Of a stretch of DNA of 64,000 nt, positions 52,059 through 61,335 are shown one piece after another. This DNA is from Leptolinea sp. HRD-7. Lineage in GTDB: Bacteria; Chloroflexota; Anaerolineae; Anaerolineales; Anaerolineaceae. A model generated the notes under the pieces. The model saw nothing but the letters and a program-made list of their open reading frames with translations. It had not been told where the DNA came from and searched no databases. The position numbers and the translations under genes were made by a program. Position 1 is the first letter of the stretch. Every line of letters begins with the position of its first letter. Where the stretch lies: assembly GCA_024363285.1 (NCBI GenBank), contig AP024710.1, positions 2,450,001-2,514,000 of the forward strand, given 5' to 3'.

Positions 52059-53742
52059 AAAGAGGACGACTCAAAACTAATCTAGAATCGTTCCCCAAAA
52101 ATGAGACAAAAAAAATGGCGGCTATCTGACCGCCATTTTGCATATATTATGGGCAATGCAGACCAGTCCCCATTCGGTACTCACCTTATCCAACCCGCGG
52201 AGATGAAATCTCCGGAACCTTAGTTGTGCTTGATTATGCCAAAAACAGCCTCTACATCCGTATTGCGTTGAACACGCAAGCGAATACCATCTTCCGAACG
52301 CAAGTTCAGATTTGCCTGAGCTCGATAGGCATCCAGTTGGGGATTGACTGTGATCTTTCGGTTGCCTCTTGCTTTGAAACATTTTGGTCGAAATGGGCAC
52401 CCGGAACAATCTTCGCACCCATACACCTTGCGCTGACTTAGATACCCATTATCTGTTTTGACCTTTTTTGTGTAAAGAAATGTCAATTGTTTTTGTCCAG
52501 GGCAATGGAAACTATCTGTCTGCGGATCATACGGAAGATTCCCGGTTACGAATGGATTGTTCCGATATTTTCGGGTTGTCTCTTTGTGAAATAGATTGTG
52601 TTTTACATAATTTTCGAGCTGGTTCTTCTCCAAATAAGCATAATTCTCCTCACTTCCATATCCCGCGTCGGCAACTACTCGAACTGGCAGGATGCCCAGG
52701 TTCGCCTGAATGTGCTCCATATGTGGAATGAAACAGGCCGTATCTCCTGCCCGTTGGTGCAAGCTGAAGCCAACAATAAACTGGTTCTCTGTGCCACATT
52801 GAACGTTGTAGGCCGGTAATGGTAACGGCTTCTCGGAACCCCGATCCTCTTTCATGCGAAAACACGTGGCATCTGGATCAGCTTTGGCATAGCTGCTTCG
52901 CCCTGCCAGGGTCTTTTCCTGTTCTTCGTATTTCTCCATTCGCGGCAGATAATCCTTCTTTAATTTCTTCTCCGCCGCTTTCAATTCTTTGTTCCCCGGT
53001 TCCCTCTTCAACCGTTCGTTTACCTCTTTCATCCGTTCCCGGATCAGTTCGCTATTTATCGGGCCGCCATTTCCCATCTCTTCCAGGTCTTTGTCCCCAT
53101 ATTCTTCTTCTTCGGCTTCATTGACGGCTTCTATTTCTTCAAATAACTCATGGATCTTCTGCTCCAACTTGCTCTTATATCCCGCTGTCCGCTTAGCCCA
53201 TATTACTCGATGTTTGTTCGCGTCTGCTTCTATTTTTGTCCCGTCTACAAAATAGTTCTCCAGCCGGATCAATCCCATCTCTCTCAACAGTTGCACCACC
53301 TGCCCAAATACATCCTCAATCACTCCTCTCATTCGGCTCCCCCTGAACCGGTTGATCGTCCGAAAATCCGGCGTGTTCCGCCCACTGATCCACATGAATT
53401 GAATGTTTTCTCTCAATCCTTTCGCGATCTGTCGCGATGTGTAAATCCGCTGTGTGTATGCATACACCAGTACTTTCAGCATCATCCGCGGATGGTAACT
53501 GCTCGTCCCTCCCCCTTTATATTTTTGGATCAGCTTGTCTATGTCTATCTGATCTATCGCTTCGTTCACTACCCTTACGATGTGCCCTTCTGGGATTATT
53601 TCATCCAGACTCGGTGGTATCAGGCTCGGTTGGTTCATGATGTACGGCTTAAATACTGGGCGGCTTTCTCGTCTTTTCATTCCCCTATTGAATCACACCC
53701 TTTTTAATGTGTAAAGAGGCTGACTTTTGGGTCAGCCTCTTT
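52059..53742. mobile_element. IS1182-family insertion sequence, copy 2
   Basis: The same element as at 6214-7897, 1684 bp, same orientation, apparently near identical. Differences seen are 8 instead of 7 A in the left poly-A run (near 52105-52114) and a one-base deletion plus substitution at about 52219-52222. Terminal inverted repeats and both hairpins are kept. No clear target duplication. It lies between the SPFH gene and sucC, and the sequence 53743-53927 to its right contains the sucC promoter. Confidence 0.92.
52122..53680 (-). pseudogene. Frameshifted IS1182 transposase (copy 2)
   Basis: Reads as a 486-residue product from 53680 to a TAA at 52220, compared with 519 residues in copy 1. 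CCGAAGG of the intact copy reads CTAAGG here (minus strand). This makes an immediate stop after FGIIKHN and shifts the last 33 codons (RRFRRFHLRGLDKVSTEWG onward), which continue in another frame to 52122. The catalytic Asp, Asp and Glu precede the break, so partial activity cannot be excluded. Confidence 0.9.
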
Positions 53743-53794
53743 TTGTCATTTATTCTCTTATCTGGTTTAGCTTAATATGCGCAAAGCAATTAGT

Positions 53795-53803
53795 TGATAT
53801 AAT
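53795..53803 (+). promoter_or_regulatory. Extended -10 promoter of sucCD
   Basis: TGATATAAT (extended TG plus perfect TATAAT) lies about 125 bases before the sucC ATG. No clear -35 is seen. Confidence 0.55.
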
Positions 53804-53859
53804 GCGTTCATCCGTTTTAATTTAAGCGAGGGTGAATTATCAACCTCTTATTCTTCTTC

Positions 53860-53893
53860 ACAGGTTTTCCTGATGTTTTTGTGGAAGACCTGT
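53860..53893 (+). other. Leader hairpin upstream of sucC
   Basis: ACAGGTTTTCC pairs with GGAAGACCTGT (one G-U pair) around a 12-base loop in the sucC leader. Two related segments, TTTAAGCGAGGGTGAA (53821) and TTTTAAGCGGGTGGAG (53899), flank it. A regulatory role is possible but untested. Confidence 0.4.
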
Positions 53894-53927
53894 ATCTATT
53901 TTAAGCGGGTGGAGTAGATCTTTTATT

Positions 53928-55067
53928 ATGAGATTACATGAGTACCAGTCAAAGCAAATTTTCTACCGGTACGGAATACCGGTTCCTAATGGCCGGGTAG
54001 CATCTTCATCGGGGGAAGCCCGACAAATCGCGGAAGAATTGGGTGGACGGGTGGTGGTCAAAGCTCAGGTGCTCGTTTCCGGTAGAGGGAAAGCAGGCGG
54101 TATCCGGCTGGCAAAAACTACGCGTGAAGCAGAAGACCTCGCGGCTTCAATATTGGGGATGGAATTAAAAGGGTTTCCTGTTCGAAAAGTTCTGGTGGAT
54201 GAAATTGTCAATATTCAAAAAGAACTTTACCTCAGTGTAGTAACCGACAGGTCATTACGCTGTCCGGTAATGATCACATCGTTTTCCGGAGGGGTAAATA
54301 TTGAAGAAATAGCCAGAACAACTCCCGAAAAAATCTACCGGATCCCGATCAATCCATTATTAGGCTTACGAGATTATCAGTCACGCGATCTGGCAGCATG
54401 CATTGATCTTCCCAGAGACCTATGGAAGCCTTTTATTCAATTGACGCACGATCTATGGAAAGTGTACCTGGATTATGATGTAAACCTGGTGGAAATCAAT
54501 CCTCTGGTAATCACGGCTGATCAAAAACTTGTGGCGTTGGATGGAAAAATCATCGTAGATGAGAGCGCCCTTTTTCGACATCCAGAATTAACAGACTTTC
54601 AGGATACCGGTAATGAATTGCCAGTGGAGATAGAGGCAAAGAAATTTGGACTTTCGTATATCAAACTGGAAGGAAATATCGGCTGCATGGTAAATGGTGC
54701 CGGATTGGCAATGTCTACTGTGGATGTTGTACGAGCGAATGGCGGGGAACCGGCGAATTTTATGGATATTGGGGGAGGTGCCAGTGCGGAACGGGTCTCT
54801 GCCGCGTTAAAGATCATTTTGTTAGACCCTTCGGTGAACGTTGTTTTGATCAATATTTTTGGCGGAATCACCCGCTGTAATGAGGTAGCAAATGGAATTA
54901 TGCACGTGTTGAATGAAAGACAGGTGCATATCCCAATAGTGGTACGCCTGGCAGGAACGAATTCTGACGAAGGTAAAAATATACTGAATCATCCGGTACT
55001 AAAACAGGCCGAATCGATAAATGAAGCTGCAAAAATTTGCATAGACCTGGCAGGAAAGGCAGCTTGA
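53928..55067 (+). CDS. sucC: Succinate-CoA ligase, beta subunit
   Basis: A 379-residue ATP-grasp subunit that binds nucleotide for the succinate to succinyl-CoA step of the TCA cycle. The start [20 protein letters not shown], nucleotide part [20 protein letters not shown], the ligand site [10 protein letters not shown] and the CoA-ligase domain with [13 protein letters not shown] and [16 protein letters not shown] are all present. The gene starts without a close ribosome site. sucD follows after 1 base. Confidence 0.95.
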   Translation: MRLHEYQSKQIFYRYGIPVPNGRVASSSGEARQIAEELGGRVVVKAQVLVSGRGKAGGIRLAKTTREAEDLAASILGMELKGFPVRKVLVDEIVNIQKELYLSVVTDRSLRCPVMITSFSGGVNIEEIARTTPEKIYRIPINPLLGLRDYQSRDLAACIDLPRDLWKPFIQLTHDLWKVYLDYDVNLVEINPLVITADQKLVALDGKIIVDESALFRHPELTDFQDTGNELPVEIEAKKFGLSYIKLEGNIGCMVNGAGLAMSTVDVVRANGGEPANFMDIGGGASAERVSAALKIILLDPSVNVVLINIFGGITRCNEVANGIMHVLNERQVHIPIVVRLAGTNSDEGKNILNHPVLKQAESINEAAKICIDLAGKAA

Positions 55068-55068
55068 A

Positions 55069-55935
55069 ATGGGAATCTTGATAAACAAGAATACGCGGGT
55101 TCTGGTTCAGGGAATTACCGGGCACGAAGGTCTGTTTCACACCCAGCAGATGCTCGAATATGGAACACATATTGTGGCGGGTGTAACTCCTGGACGTGGC
55201 GGCGAATGGGTTTTGGATGGAAAAATTCCTGTTTTTGACTCGGTCCGTACAGCGGTAGAAATGACCGGTGCTGAAGTCAGCGTTATATTTGTTCCGGCAC
55301 GTCATGCCGCGGATGCCATGTTTGAAGCAGCTGACGCAGGGATATCAATAATTGTCTGTATTTCTGAAGGTATTCCTGTATTAGATATGATGCGAGTCCA
55401 TGAGTACTTATTACACAAAGGGACACTTTTGATTGGACCAAACAGTCCGGGCATTATCAATCCGGGAGAGATAAAAGTTGGGATCATCCCCGGTGACATT
55501 GCCATCCCAGGAAATGTGGGGGTTGTTTCTCGCTCAGGCACATTGACGTATGAAGTTTTATTAAATCTAACCAACGCGGGATTGGGTATAAGCACATGCC
55601 TGGGAATTGGCGGAGACCCGGTAGTGGGGATGAATTTTGTGGAAGCGCTTCAATTTTTGGAGGATGATCCGCACACCGAACAAATTGTATTAATTGGTGA
55701 AATTGGCGGTTTCGAAGAGGAAAAAGCGGCAGAATTCATCAGCAGCAGTATGACAAAGCCGGTTATTGGTATGGTGGTTGGTCAATCAGCACCACCGGGA
55801 AAGCGTATGGGGCATGCCGGTGCGATCATTGAGAACAATATCGGTAATGCCACAGATAAGATCGCAGCCTTGGAAAAAGCCGGGGTAAAGATAGCGAGCA
55901 ACCCGGAAGAAATTTCCAGAAACCTGCAAAGATAA
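55069..55935 (+). CDS. sucD: Succinate-CoA ligase, alpha subunit
   Basis: 288 residues. The N-terminal CoA-binding Rossmann domain has [20 protein letters not shown] and [28 protein letters not shown] follows, and the phospho-His lies in [15 protein letters not shown]. The set is canonical. It begins 1 base after sucC and shares its transcript, closed by a terminator. Confidence 0.96.
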   Translation: MGILINKNTRVLVQGITGHEGLFHTQQMLEYGTHIVAGVTPGRGGEWVLDGKIPVFDSVRTAVEMTGAEVSVIFVPARHAADAMFEAADAGISIIVCISEGIPVLDMMRVHEYLLHKGTLLIGPNSPGIINPGEIKVGIIPGDIAIPGNVGVVSRSGTLTYEVLLNLTNAGLGISTCLGIGGDPVVGMNFVEALQFLEDDPHTEQIVLIGEIGGFEEEKAAEFISSSMTKPVIGMVVGQSAPPGKRMGHAGAIIENNIGNATDKIAALEKAGVKIASNPEEISRNLQR

Positions 55936-55940
55936 TAAAA

Positions 55941-55972
55941 AAACGCCGGATGAAATTTTTCCTCCGGCGTTT
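55941..55972. terminator. Bidirectional terminator between sucD and acpP
   Basis: AAACGCCGGA pairs with TCCGGCGTTT around a 12-base loop, with A-rich sequence before it. It lies between convergent genes. Confidence 0.78.
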
Positions 55973-55987
55973 ACAGACTTATCAAGA

Positions 55988-56224
55988 TTATTTCTTTAGG
56001 GAGTCAACGTATTTTACGACATCTCCAACGGTCTTGATATTGCGCGCGTCTTCATCGGCAATGGATACATTGAATTTTTCACTAAACCCATCAATAAGGA
56101 AAAATTGATCCATTGAATCGGCTTTCAGGTCTTCAATGAACCTGGTATCCATAGTGATTCCTTTGTTTTCTATCTTCAAAACGTCAACAATTACGCTGGT
56201 AACCTCTTCAAAGGTGTCGCTCAT
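55988..56224 (-). CDS. Acyl carrier protein
   Basis: A 78-residue four-helix carrier. The phosphopantetheine serine lies in DLKADSMDQFFLIDGF; the usual DSLDxVE is replaced by DSMDQFF, a moderate departure. It carries acyl chains for fatty acid or other acyl synthesis. No fab or synthase gene lies nearby, so a dedicated rather than a general role cannot be excluded. Confidence 0.9.
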   Translation of the reverse strand: MSDTFEEVTSVIVDVLKIENKGITMDTRFIEDLKADSMDQFFLIDGFSEKFNVSIADEDARNIKTVGDVVKYVDSLKK

Positions 56225-56399
56225 GTATTTTCTCCTGAATTGCTTGTGGGAATGAAATCCTCGAAATGAATTGTAATGGTGGAACGAAGATTGTCAAGTA
56301 TTCTGTTCGTTAAAACCGTCACACAATTGGTTTTGTATTAATAACACCGTAGGAACCGTTTTGGTATACTGAAACCATCTTTTTTTCGGGATTGCTAAA

Positions 56400-57437
56400 T
56401 TGCCTGATTCATCTATTGTTTCCTCACGTAAAGATGACCATATCCGAATTAACCTGGACATGGATGTTACGTCATCAATAACAACCGGTTTAGAGTCCAT
56501 CCATCTAAAACCCAGGGCATTGCCGGAGATTGATCTGGCTGAGGTGGATATTTCCACCACCGTTTTTGGGAAAAAAATCAAAGCCCCGATCCTGATCTCT
56601 TCTATGACAGGAGGAACGGATACCGCGGAAAAGATCAACCGGGTTCTGGCCGAAGCGGCGCAAGCCAGTGGAATTGCCATGGGTGTAGGATCTCAACGGG
56701 CGGCTATAGAGAACCCGAATCTAAGTAAAACTTTTAATATCCGATCTTTCGCTCCGGATATTTTACTTTTTGCCAATTTAGGCGCGGTTCAATTGAATTA
56801 TGGATTTGGAGTAGAGGAATGCCAGAGAGCTGTTGATATGATCGAAGCAGACGCTCTGTATTTGCACCTGAACGCGATTCAAGAAGCAGTTCAACCAGAA
56901 GGAAATACCCGTTTTGCCGGATTGCTAAAAAAAATTGAAACCGTAACTCGTAACCTGAACGTACCGGTAATTATTAAAGAAGTCGGATGGGGAATATCCG
57001 ATGAAGACGCGGTTCGTCTGGCCGAGACCGGAATTGCCGGCATTGATGTCGCGGGAGCAGGGGGAACCAGTTGGTCGCAGGTCGAGATGCATAGAATTGG
57101 AGACCCTTACAGGGCGCATATTGCCGCGGCTTTTCATGGTTGGGGGATTCCTACAGCCAGGTCTATCAGGATGGTTCGTGAATCGGCACCCAGCCTGATG
57201 GTATTCGCCTCAGGGGGTCTAAAAGACGGCGTAGATGCGGCAAAATGTATCGCATTGGGTGCTTCAATGTGCGGTTTTGCATCACCATTCTTAAAAACGG
57301 CTGCCATTTCAACTGACGCGACGATCCGCTTAATTGACGCGATGTGCCGTGAAATTAGTATTTGCCTGTTTGGGTGCGGTAAGACATCGTTGGAAGCATT
57401 TCGGGGGGACCCAACTATTTTGCAGGTAGAGGATTGA
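56400..57437 (+). CDS. fni: Type 2 isopentenyl-diphosphate delta-isomerase
   Basis: A 345-residue FMN-dependent IDI-2 that interconverts IPP and DMAPP in isoprenoid synthesis. Motifs: RKDDHIRI near the start, LISSMTGGTDTAEKINRVLA, GVGSQRAAIENP, LHLNAIQEAVQPEGN, VIIKEVGWGIS and DVAGAGGTSW. The start is TTG at 56400, because the conserved RKxDHI lies before the first ATG. The next gene, a prenyl synthase, starts 1 base after the stop. Confidence 0.93.
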   Translation: MPDSSIVSSRKDDHIRINLDMDVTSSITTGLESIHLKPRALPEIDLAEVDISTTVFGKKIKAPILISSMTGGTDTAEKINRVLAEAAQASGIAMGVGSQRAAIENPNLSKTFNIRSFAPDILLFANLGAVQLNYGFGVEECQRAVDMIEADALYLHLNAIQEAVQPEGNTRFAGLLKKIETVTRNLNVPVIIKEVGWGISDEDAVRLAETGIAGIDVAGAGGTSWSQVEMHRIGDPYRAHIAAAFHGWGIPTARSIRMVRESAPSLMVFASGGLKDGVDAAKCIALGASMCGFASPFLKTAAISTDATIRLIDAMCREISICLFGCGKTSLEAFRGDPTILQVED

Positions 57438-57438
57438 T

Positions 57439-58446
57439 ATGACCCTGGAAGATTTTAGAGTTCTAACACGTCCGTTGATTGAAGAAGAACTTAAAAAAAA
57501 CCTTCAGATCGATCAGGAAGGGTTTTACAAAGGTTTACGCGATGCGATGGCTTACCACCTCGGTTGGGAGGGTGAGGATGCTGGAGAAAAGGCTCAGGGA
57601 AAACGCATTCGACCTCTGTTGGTTTTATTAGGGACCAAAGCGGCTGGAAAGGATTGGAAAGATGCGCTTCCGGCTGCCGCGGCAGTTGAACTGATACATA
57701 ATTTTTCATTGATCCATGATGATATTGAAGATCGTTCGGAATTTCGACATGGCCGTAAAACAGTCTGGGCAATTCACGGAGAGGCTCAGGCAATCAACAC
57801 AGGCGACTGTATGTTTTCTTTGGCTTTTTCAGCTCTTTGCCGATCAACCGGTCGGGCTACAGATGTGTTGCGCGCCCTGGATTTATTGCAATCAACTTGC
57901 GTGCGTTTAACCAAAGGACAGTACCTCGATATGGCGTTTGAAGCAGCCGAAAGTTTACCGGTTGATGCGTACTGGCCGATGGTTGGAGGAAAAACTGCTT
58001 CATTATTATCCTGCAGCGCGGCGATAGGAGCTACTATCACCGGCGCTGATCAACAAATTGTCAAGGCATTGGAAGATTTTGGCTGGAATCTTGGTTTGGC
58101 TTTTCAGGCACAGGATGACTGGTTGGGTATCTGGGGGGATAGTACGCTTACTGGCAAATCCGCTGAAAGCGACCTGGTGACCGGAAAAAAGTCATTACCT
58201 ATCTTATATGGACTGAATCAATCGTCTGAATTTCGCCGCCGATGGAATAAAAGACCGTTTTCAAACGAAGATATTACTGAATTGGCTTCAATACTAAGTC
58301 ATGATGGCGTTAAAGATTGGGTTGAACACGAGACGGCAAGATTGACAAATATGGCCAAAGAATCTCTGGAACTCCTACCTGAAAAGAATGAAGGGTATTC
58401 AGCACTACTATCTTTAGCCGATCTTTTGCTGAAGCGGAATAAATGA
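57439..58446 (+). CDS. Polyprenyl (geranylgeranyl/farnesyl-type) diphosphate synthase
   Basis: A 335-residue trans-prenyltransferase. First Asp-rich motif DDIED in LIHDDIEDRSEFRHG, KRIRPLLVLLG, and second motif QAQDDWLGIWGD. It extends DMAPP with IPP to C15-C20 or longer chains; the residues before the first motif would set length, and I cannot settle that by eye. It is coupled to fni, which supplies DMAPP. Confidence 0.9.
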   Translation: MTLEDFRVLTRPLIEEELKKNLQIDQEGFYKGLRDAMAYHLGWEGEDAGEKAQGKRIRPLLVLLGTKAAGKDWKDALPAAAAVELIHNFSLIHDDIEDRSEFRHGRKTVWAIHGEAQAINTGDCMFSLAFSALCRSTGRATDVLRALDLLQSTCVRLTKGQYLDMAFEAAESLPVDAYWPMVGGKTASLLSCSAAIGATITGADQQIVKALEDFGWNLGLAFQAQDDWLGIWGDSTLTGKSAESDLVTGKKSLPILYGLNQSSEFRRRWNKRPFSNEDITELASILSHDGVKDWVEHETARLTNMAKESLELLPEKNEGYSALLSLADLLLKRNK

Positions 58447-58560
58447 TCTGACATACCTGTACAAAAGGAGATATTTGAATAATTTGGTTACTATAATGGA
58501 ATTTATTCTCTATCTTGCAAAAAGATAGATTTTAATAATGTCAGGGAAGGATCTGGTGAT

Positions 58561-59193
58561 ATGCACAAAAAAGAAGATCTTTATGATGCCGCAGAAATAC
58601 TGTGTGATGAAGGTATCAATCATGAAACAATAAAAGAATCTGTAACAGCCATTCTTAAGGCAGTGGGAGAAGACCCCTCACGTGAAGGATTATTGAATAC
58701 TCCGAATCGGGTCGCTCGCAGCTATGATGAATTGCTTTCTGGATACCGGATTGACCCGTATAAGTTGATCAATGGCGCTATGTTCGATGTGGAATATGAC
58801 GAGATGGTAATTGTTCGAGATATTGAGTTCTATAGTCTGTGCGAGCATCACATGCTGCCTTTTATTGGACGAGCTCATGTGGCCTATATACCGGATAAAA
58901 AAGTAATTGGGCTTTCAAAAATTCCTCGAATTGTAGATATGTTCTCACGCAGATTGCAGGTTCAGGAACGGTTAACACAACAAATTGCTACTTTTCTGGA
59001 TGAAGCACTTCACCCTCACGGAGTAGCTGTAGTTGTTGAAGCATTACATCTTTGTTCGATGATGCGCGGAGTAAAAAAGCATGACTCTCGCATGACAACA
59101 TCTGCCATGCTGGGTTATTTTAGAAATAACCTGGCTACACGGACAGAATTCCTTGATAACATTTCACGTAGTGCTGAACCGCTTCATTTTTAA
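58561..59193 (+). CDS. folE: GTP cyclohydrolase I
   Basis: A 210-residue enzyme that makes dihydroneopterin triphosphate from GTP for folate. Visible: [20 protein letters not shown], zinc-site [40 protein letters not shown] and [14 protein letters not shown] (third ligand). A TATAAT (58492-58497) and a small leader hairpin (CTATCTT/AAGATAG, 58510-58528) lie upstream. Its stop overlaps the folK stop region by 4 bases on the opposite strand. Confidence 0.96.
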   Translation: MHKKEDLYDAAEILCDEGINHETIKESVTAILKAVGEDPSREGLLNTPNRVARSYDELLSGYRIDPYKLINGAMFDVEYDEMVIVRDIEFYSLCEHHMLPFIGRAHVAYIPDKKVIGLSKIPRIVDMFSRRLQVQERLTQQIATFLDEALHPHGVAVVVEALHLCSMMRGVKKHDSRMTTSAMLGYFRNNLATRTEFLDNISRSAEPLHF

Positions 59194-59678
59194 TCTGGTT
59201 CATTTTCCAAAAAAAGAGGAAAATTTTCAATTCGAATGGCGCCGGAACCCGGCGCCATTTTTTTTGCCAGAACTGAGAGTGATTCGCCGGAAGTTGGATG
59301 AGAAAAATCAGGTATCAGTTCAGAAACAGGAAGAAGCATAAATGCCGTTTCCCACAATCGAGGTTCGAGAACAGAACTACCTGACATAATCACATCCAGG
59401 TCTAATGTTCGGGGAGCGTATTTGTTGGATGTTCTTACCCGCCCTAATTTTTCTTCAATTGGGCGTAAAAGATTAAATTTTAAATAATCGGCGGTTTGGT
59501 CAGTCTCACAAAGGACTGCCGCGTTATAAAAATCAGGGCCACTTGCTCCAATGGCAGGTGTCAACCAGACAGATGATGATCTCAAGACAGGGATCTGTTT
59601 ACAAAGCTCAATAGCGCCGCGGCGAATGTTTTCTGCCGGATTAATATTGGAGCCTAATAGGATGACTACTTCCGTCAT
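59190..59678 (-). CDS. folK: 2-amino-4-hydroxy-6-hydroxymethyldihydropteridine pyrophosphokinase
   Basis: About 162 residues; it transfers pyrophosphate to hydroxymethyl-dihydropterin. Motifs: [30 protein letters not shown], and [12 protein letters not shown] (Mg-binding Asp pair). Usual length. ATG 59678 follows AGGCGG; an in-frame TTG is at 59684. It is last of the SDR-folB-folK operon. The plus-strand terminator of folE lies inside its 3' codons. Confidence 0.93.
   Translation of the reverse strand: MTEVVILLGSNINPAENIRRGAIELCKQIPVLRSSSVWLTPAIGASGPDFYNAAVLCETDQTADYLKFNLLRPIEEKLGRVRTSNKYAPRTLDLDVIMSGSSVLEPRLWETAFMLLPVSELIPDFSHPTSGESLSVLAKKMAPGSGAIRIENFPLFLENEPD
59235..59265 (+). terminator. 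folE terminator located inside the folK coding region
   Basis: AATGGCGCCGG pairs perfectly with CCGGCGCCATT around a 3-base loop, followed by a run of T. On the minus strand the same bases encode part of folK ([10 protein letters not shown]). Confidence 0.82.
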
Positions 59679-59706
59679 CACCAACCGCCTGTCTTAATAT
59701 GCATAG

Positions 59707-60060
59707 TTATGACCGCATCCGTTCAATCTCCACTCCGACCGAGCGTGAAAACCGTACTGCGCCTGGTTTTTCTACCCGAACCCGCACGCCGGCGACATTT
59801 GGATATTCCAGTACCATTCGGGCTGTGTCTTCTGCTAACGCTTCTACAGTATATCGGCCAGCTGTTGAAGCATATGCCAATATTTGTTTGGATACGGTTC
59901 TGTAATTAACACTCAATTCAACATCATCCGCTTCGGCTGCGGCTTTGATATCGGTAAAAATGACCAAATTGAACAAAATATCCTGTGGTTGAGAACGTTC
60001 CCGATCTGAGATGCCGATAACACCACGGGCAAGCAGGTCTTTAATAATGATCTGATCCAT
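59707..60060 (-). CDS. folB: Dihydroneopterin aldolase
   Basis: A 117-residue aldolase that releases glycolaldehyde from dihydroneopterin. The pattern IIIKDLLARGVIGISDRERS, a VNYRTVSKQILAYAS helix, RYTVEALAEDTARMVL (catalytic Glu region) and VRVRVEKPGAV (Lys) is characteristic. It lies between the SDR gene (14 bases) and folK (28 bases). Confidence 0.93.
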   Translation of the reverse strand: MDQIIIKDLLARGVIGISDRERSQPQDILFNLVIFTDIKAAAEADDVELSVNYRTVSKQILAYASTAGRYTVEALAEDTARMVLEYPNVAGVRVRVEKPGAVRFSRSVGVEIERMRS

Positions 60061-60074
60061 AAAAACTCCAATTG

Positions 60075-60800
60075 TTAAATAAGATGCCGGCCGCCATCCA
60101 GATGGATTACTTCGCCGGTTATATATTCAGGCCCATCCATGAGAAATAAAATGGCTTGACTCAATTCATCCAAATTTGCCCAACGTTTCAAGGGCACTGA
60201 TTGGATTAATTTGTCATCCGGTGAATTATCCGTGGGAGGGAGAATAGCGCCCAATGCAATACCGTTGACGGTCACCCGCGGCGCCATGGATAGAGCCAGA
60301 GTCTTTGTAAGCGCAGCCAGACCTGCTTTGCTGATTGTATATGGCAGGTGATCAACACCAGGGCGGAGAGCGCGCCAGTCGAGCATCATTGCGATACGAC
60401 CTTGGGCATTTGGCTTCAGTTTTTTGAAGAATGCCTGACTGATGAAGAACGGGGCAGCAAGATTGATATCCATATGGCGCTGCCAGTTTTCCGGCGTTAC
60501 ATCCGGAAGCTTTAACGGCTCAAAAATAGCCGCATTGTGAACAACACCATACACCGGTTTTTCTGTTTTTATTTGGTTGAATATATCACCCGCTTTATTT
60601 GGGTCTGAGAGATCTACTTGAATCAAATACGCGGTACCACCCAATGCATTGATTTGCTCGGCAGTCTCTTCCGCGTCTCTGGAGGATGAGTTGTAATGTA
60701 GAATGATTTCTGCACCGGCTTTTGCTAATGTGATGGCGATATGGCGGCCTAATCGAACGCCTGCACCTGTTACCAGAATAGTTTTTCCCTGCAAACTCAT
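60075..60800 (-). CDS. SDR oxidoreductase, pteridine reductase/FolM-like candidate
   Basis: A 241-residue NADPH-type SDR. The motif TGAGVRLGRHIA replaces the usual TGxxxGIG and is the arrangement of pteridine reductases. HNAAIF, a catalytic Tyr and Lys (YTISKAGLAALT) and VTVNGIALGAILPP are present. The expected active-site Ser position reads MLDWRAL (Asp/Trp), as in pteridine reductases. First gene of the fol run. A role as dihydromonapterin or dihydrofolate reductase is likely but unproven. Confidence 0.78.
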   Translation of the reverse strand: MSLQGKTILVTGAGVRLGRHIAITLAKAGAEIILHYNSSSRDAEETAEQINALGGTAYLIQVDLSDPNKAGDIFNQIKTEKPVYGVVHNAAIFEPLKLPDVTPENWQRHMDINLAAPFFISQAFFKKLKPNAQGRIAMMLDWRALRPGVDHLPYTISKAGLAALTKTLALSMAPRVTVNGIALGAILPPTDNSPDDKLIQSVPLKRWANLDELSQAILFLMDGPEYITGEVIHLDGGRHLI

Positions 60801-60907
60801 TTATCGTTCTCTTTCCCGATTGATTGATACTGTTTCAAGTCTATAAGAGGCTATGACGCTATGTCAAGCGCCTATATCGTTTTCCAGAGATAATTACCTT
60901 AACCAGA

Positions 60908-61297
60908 TCAAACAGTCGGTTTGAAGAAACGCCTGATGTATCTGCTTGAAATTAAGCTGAAAACCACAATTCCGAGTATGCTGCATGCGAGGTCTACCCA
61001 TGAACTGTTGCGGGAGGAGAAGAATGATTGCGAAATTTCCTCGAGGATTGAGAAAACCGAAAAGAGCAATCCGCCCCCGGGAAAAGTAATTATTCCAAAT
61101 CGGTATATCCAATTTGGAAAGCTGACATTTGTAAGAAAAACCATTATCCCATACAGCATGAAATGCCCCAGTTTGTCACCATTGGGAAAATGGTAGATCA
61201 AATACATCCACTTCGGCATACTGCCGGTGTCAGCACTGAAGATGACATAACAGATGAACAGAAAGAAAATCAGAGTCGCGATTCTAAAATATTTCAC
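60908..61297 (-). CDS. VanZ-like small membrane protein
   Basis: 129 residues with about four membrane helices. The VanZ pattern is visible in GDKLGHFMLYGIMVFL, EEISQSFFSSRNSSWVDLAC and ILGIVVFSLI. VanZ proteins confer low-level teicoplanin resistance in some Gram-positives; the general role is unclear. It stands 38 bases beyond the M14 gene on the same strand. Confidence 0.82.
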   Translation of the reverse strand: MKYFRIATLIFFLFICYVIFSADTGSMPKWMYLIYHFPNGDKLGHFMLYGIMVFLTNVSFPNWIYRFGIITFPGGGLLFSVFSILEEISQSFFSSRNSSWVDLACSILGIVVFSLISSRYIRRFFKPTV

Positions 61298-61335
61298 ACA
61301 TTACTTTCCACATGTACCAGGGTGATGCATGAATT

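Noticed and set aside
6214-53742. Composite transposon bounded by the two IS copies
   Set aside because: The 44-kb interior is mainly housekeeping genes and shows no cargo-like composition; independent insertions are simpler.
58475-58528. 17-codon frame (TTG start after AAAGGAG) ahead of folE, ending in a small hairpin
   Set aside because: It would be a leader peptide, but the best -10 for folE lies inside it, and no regulatory codon run is seen.
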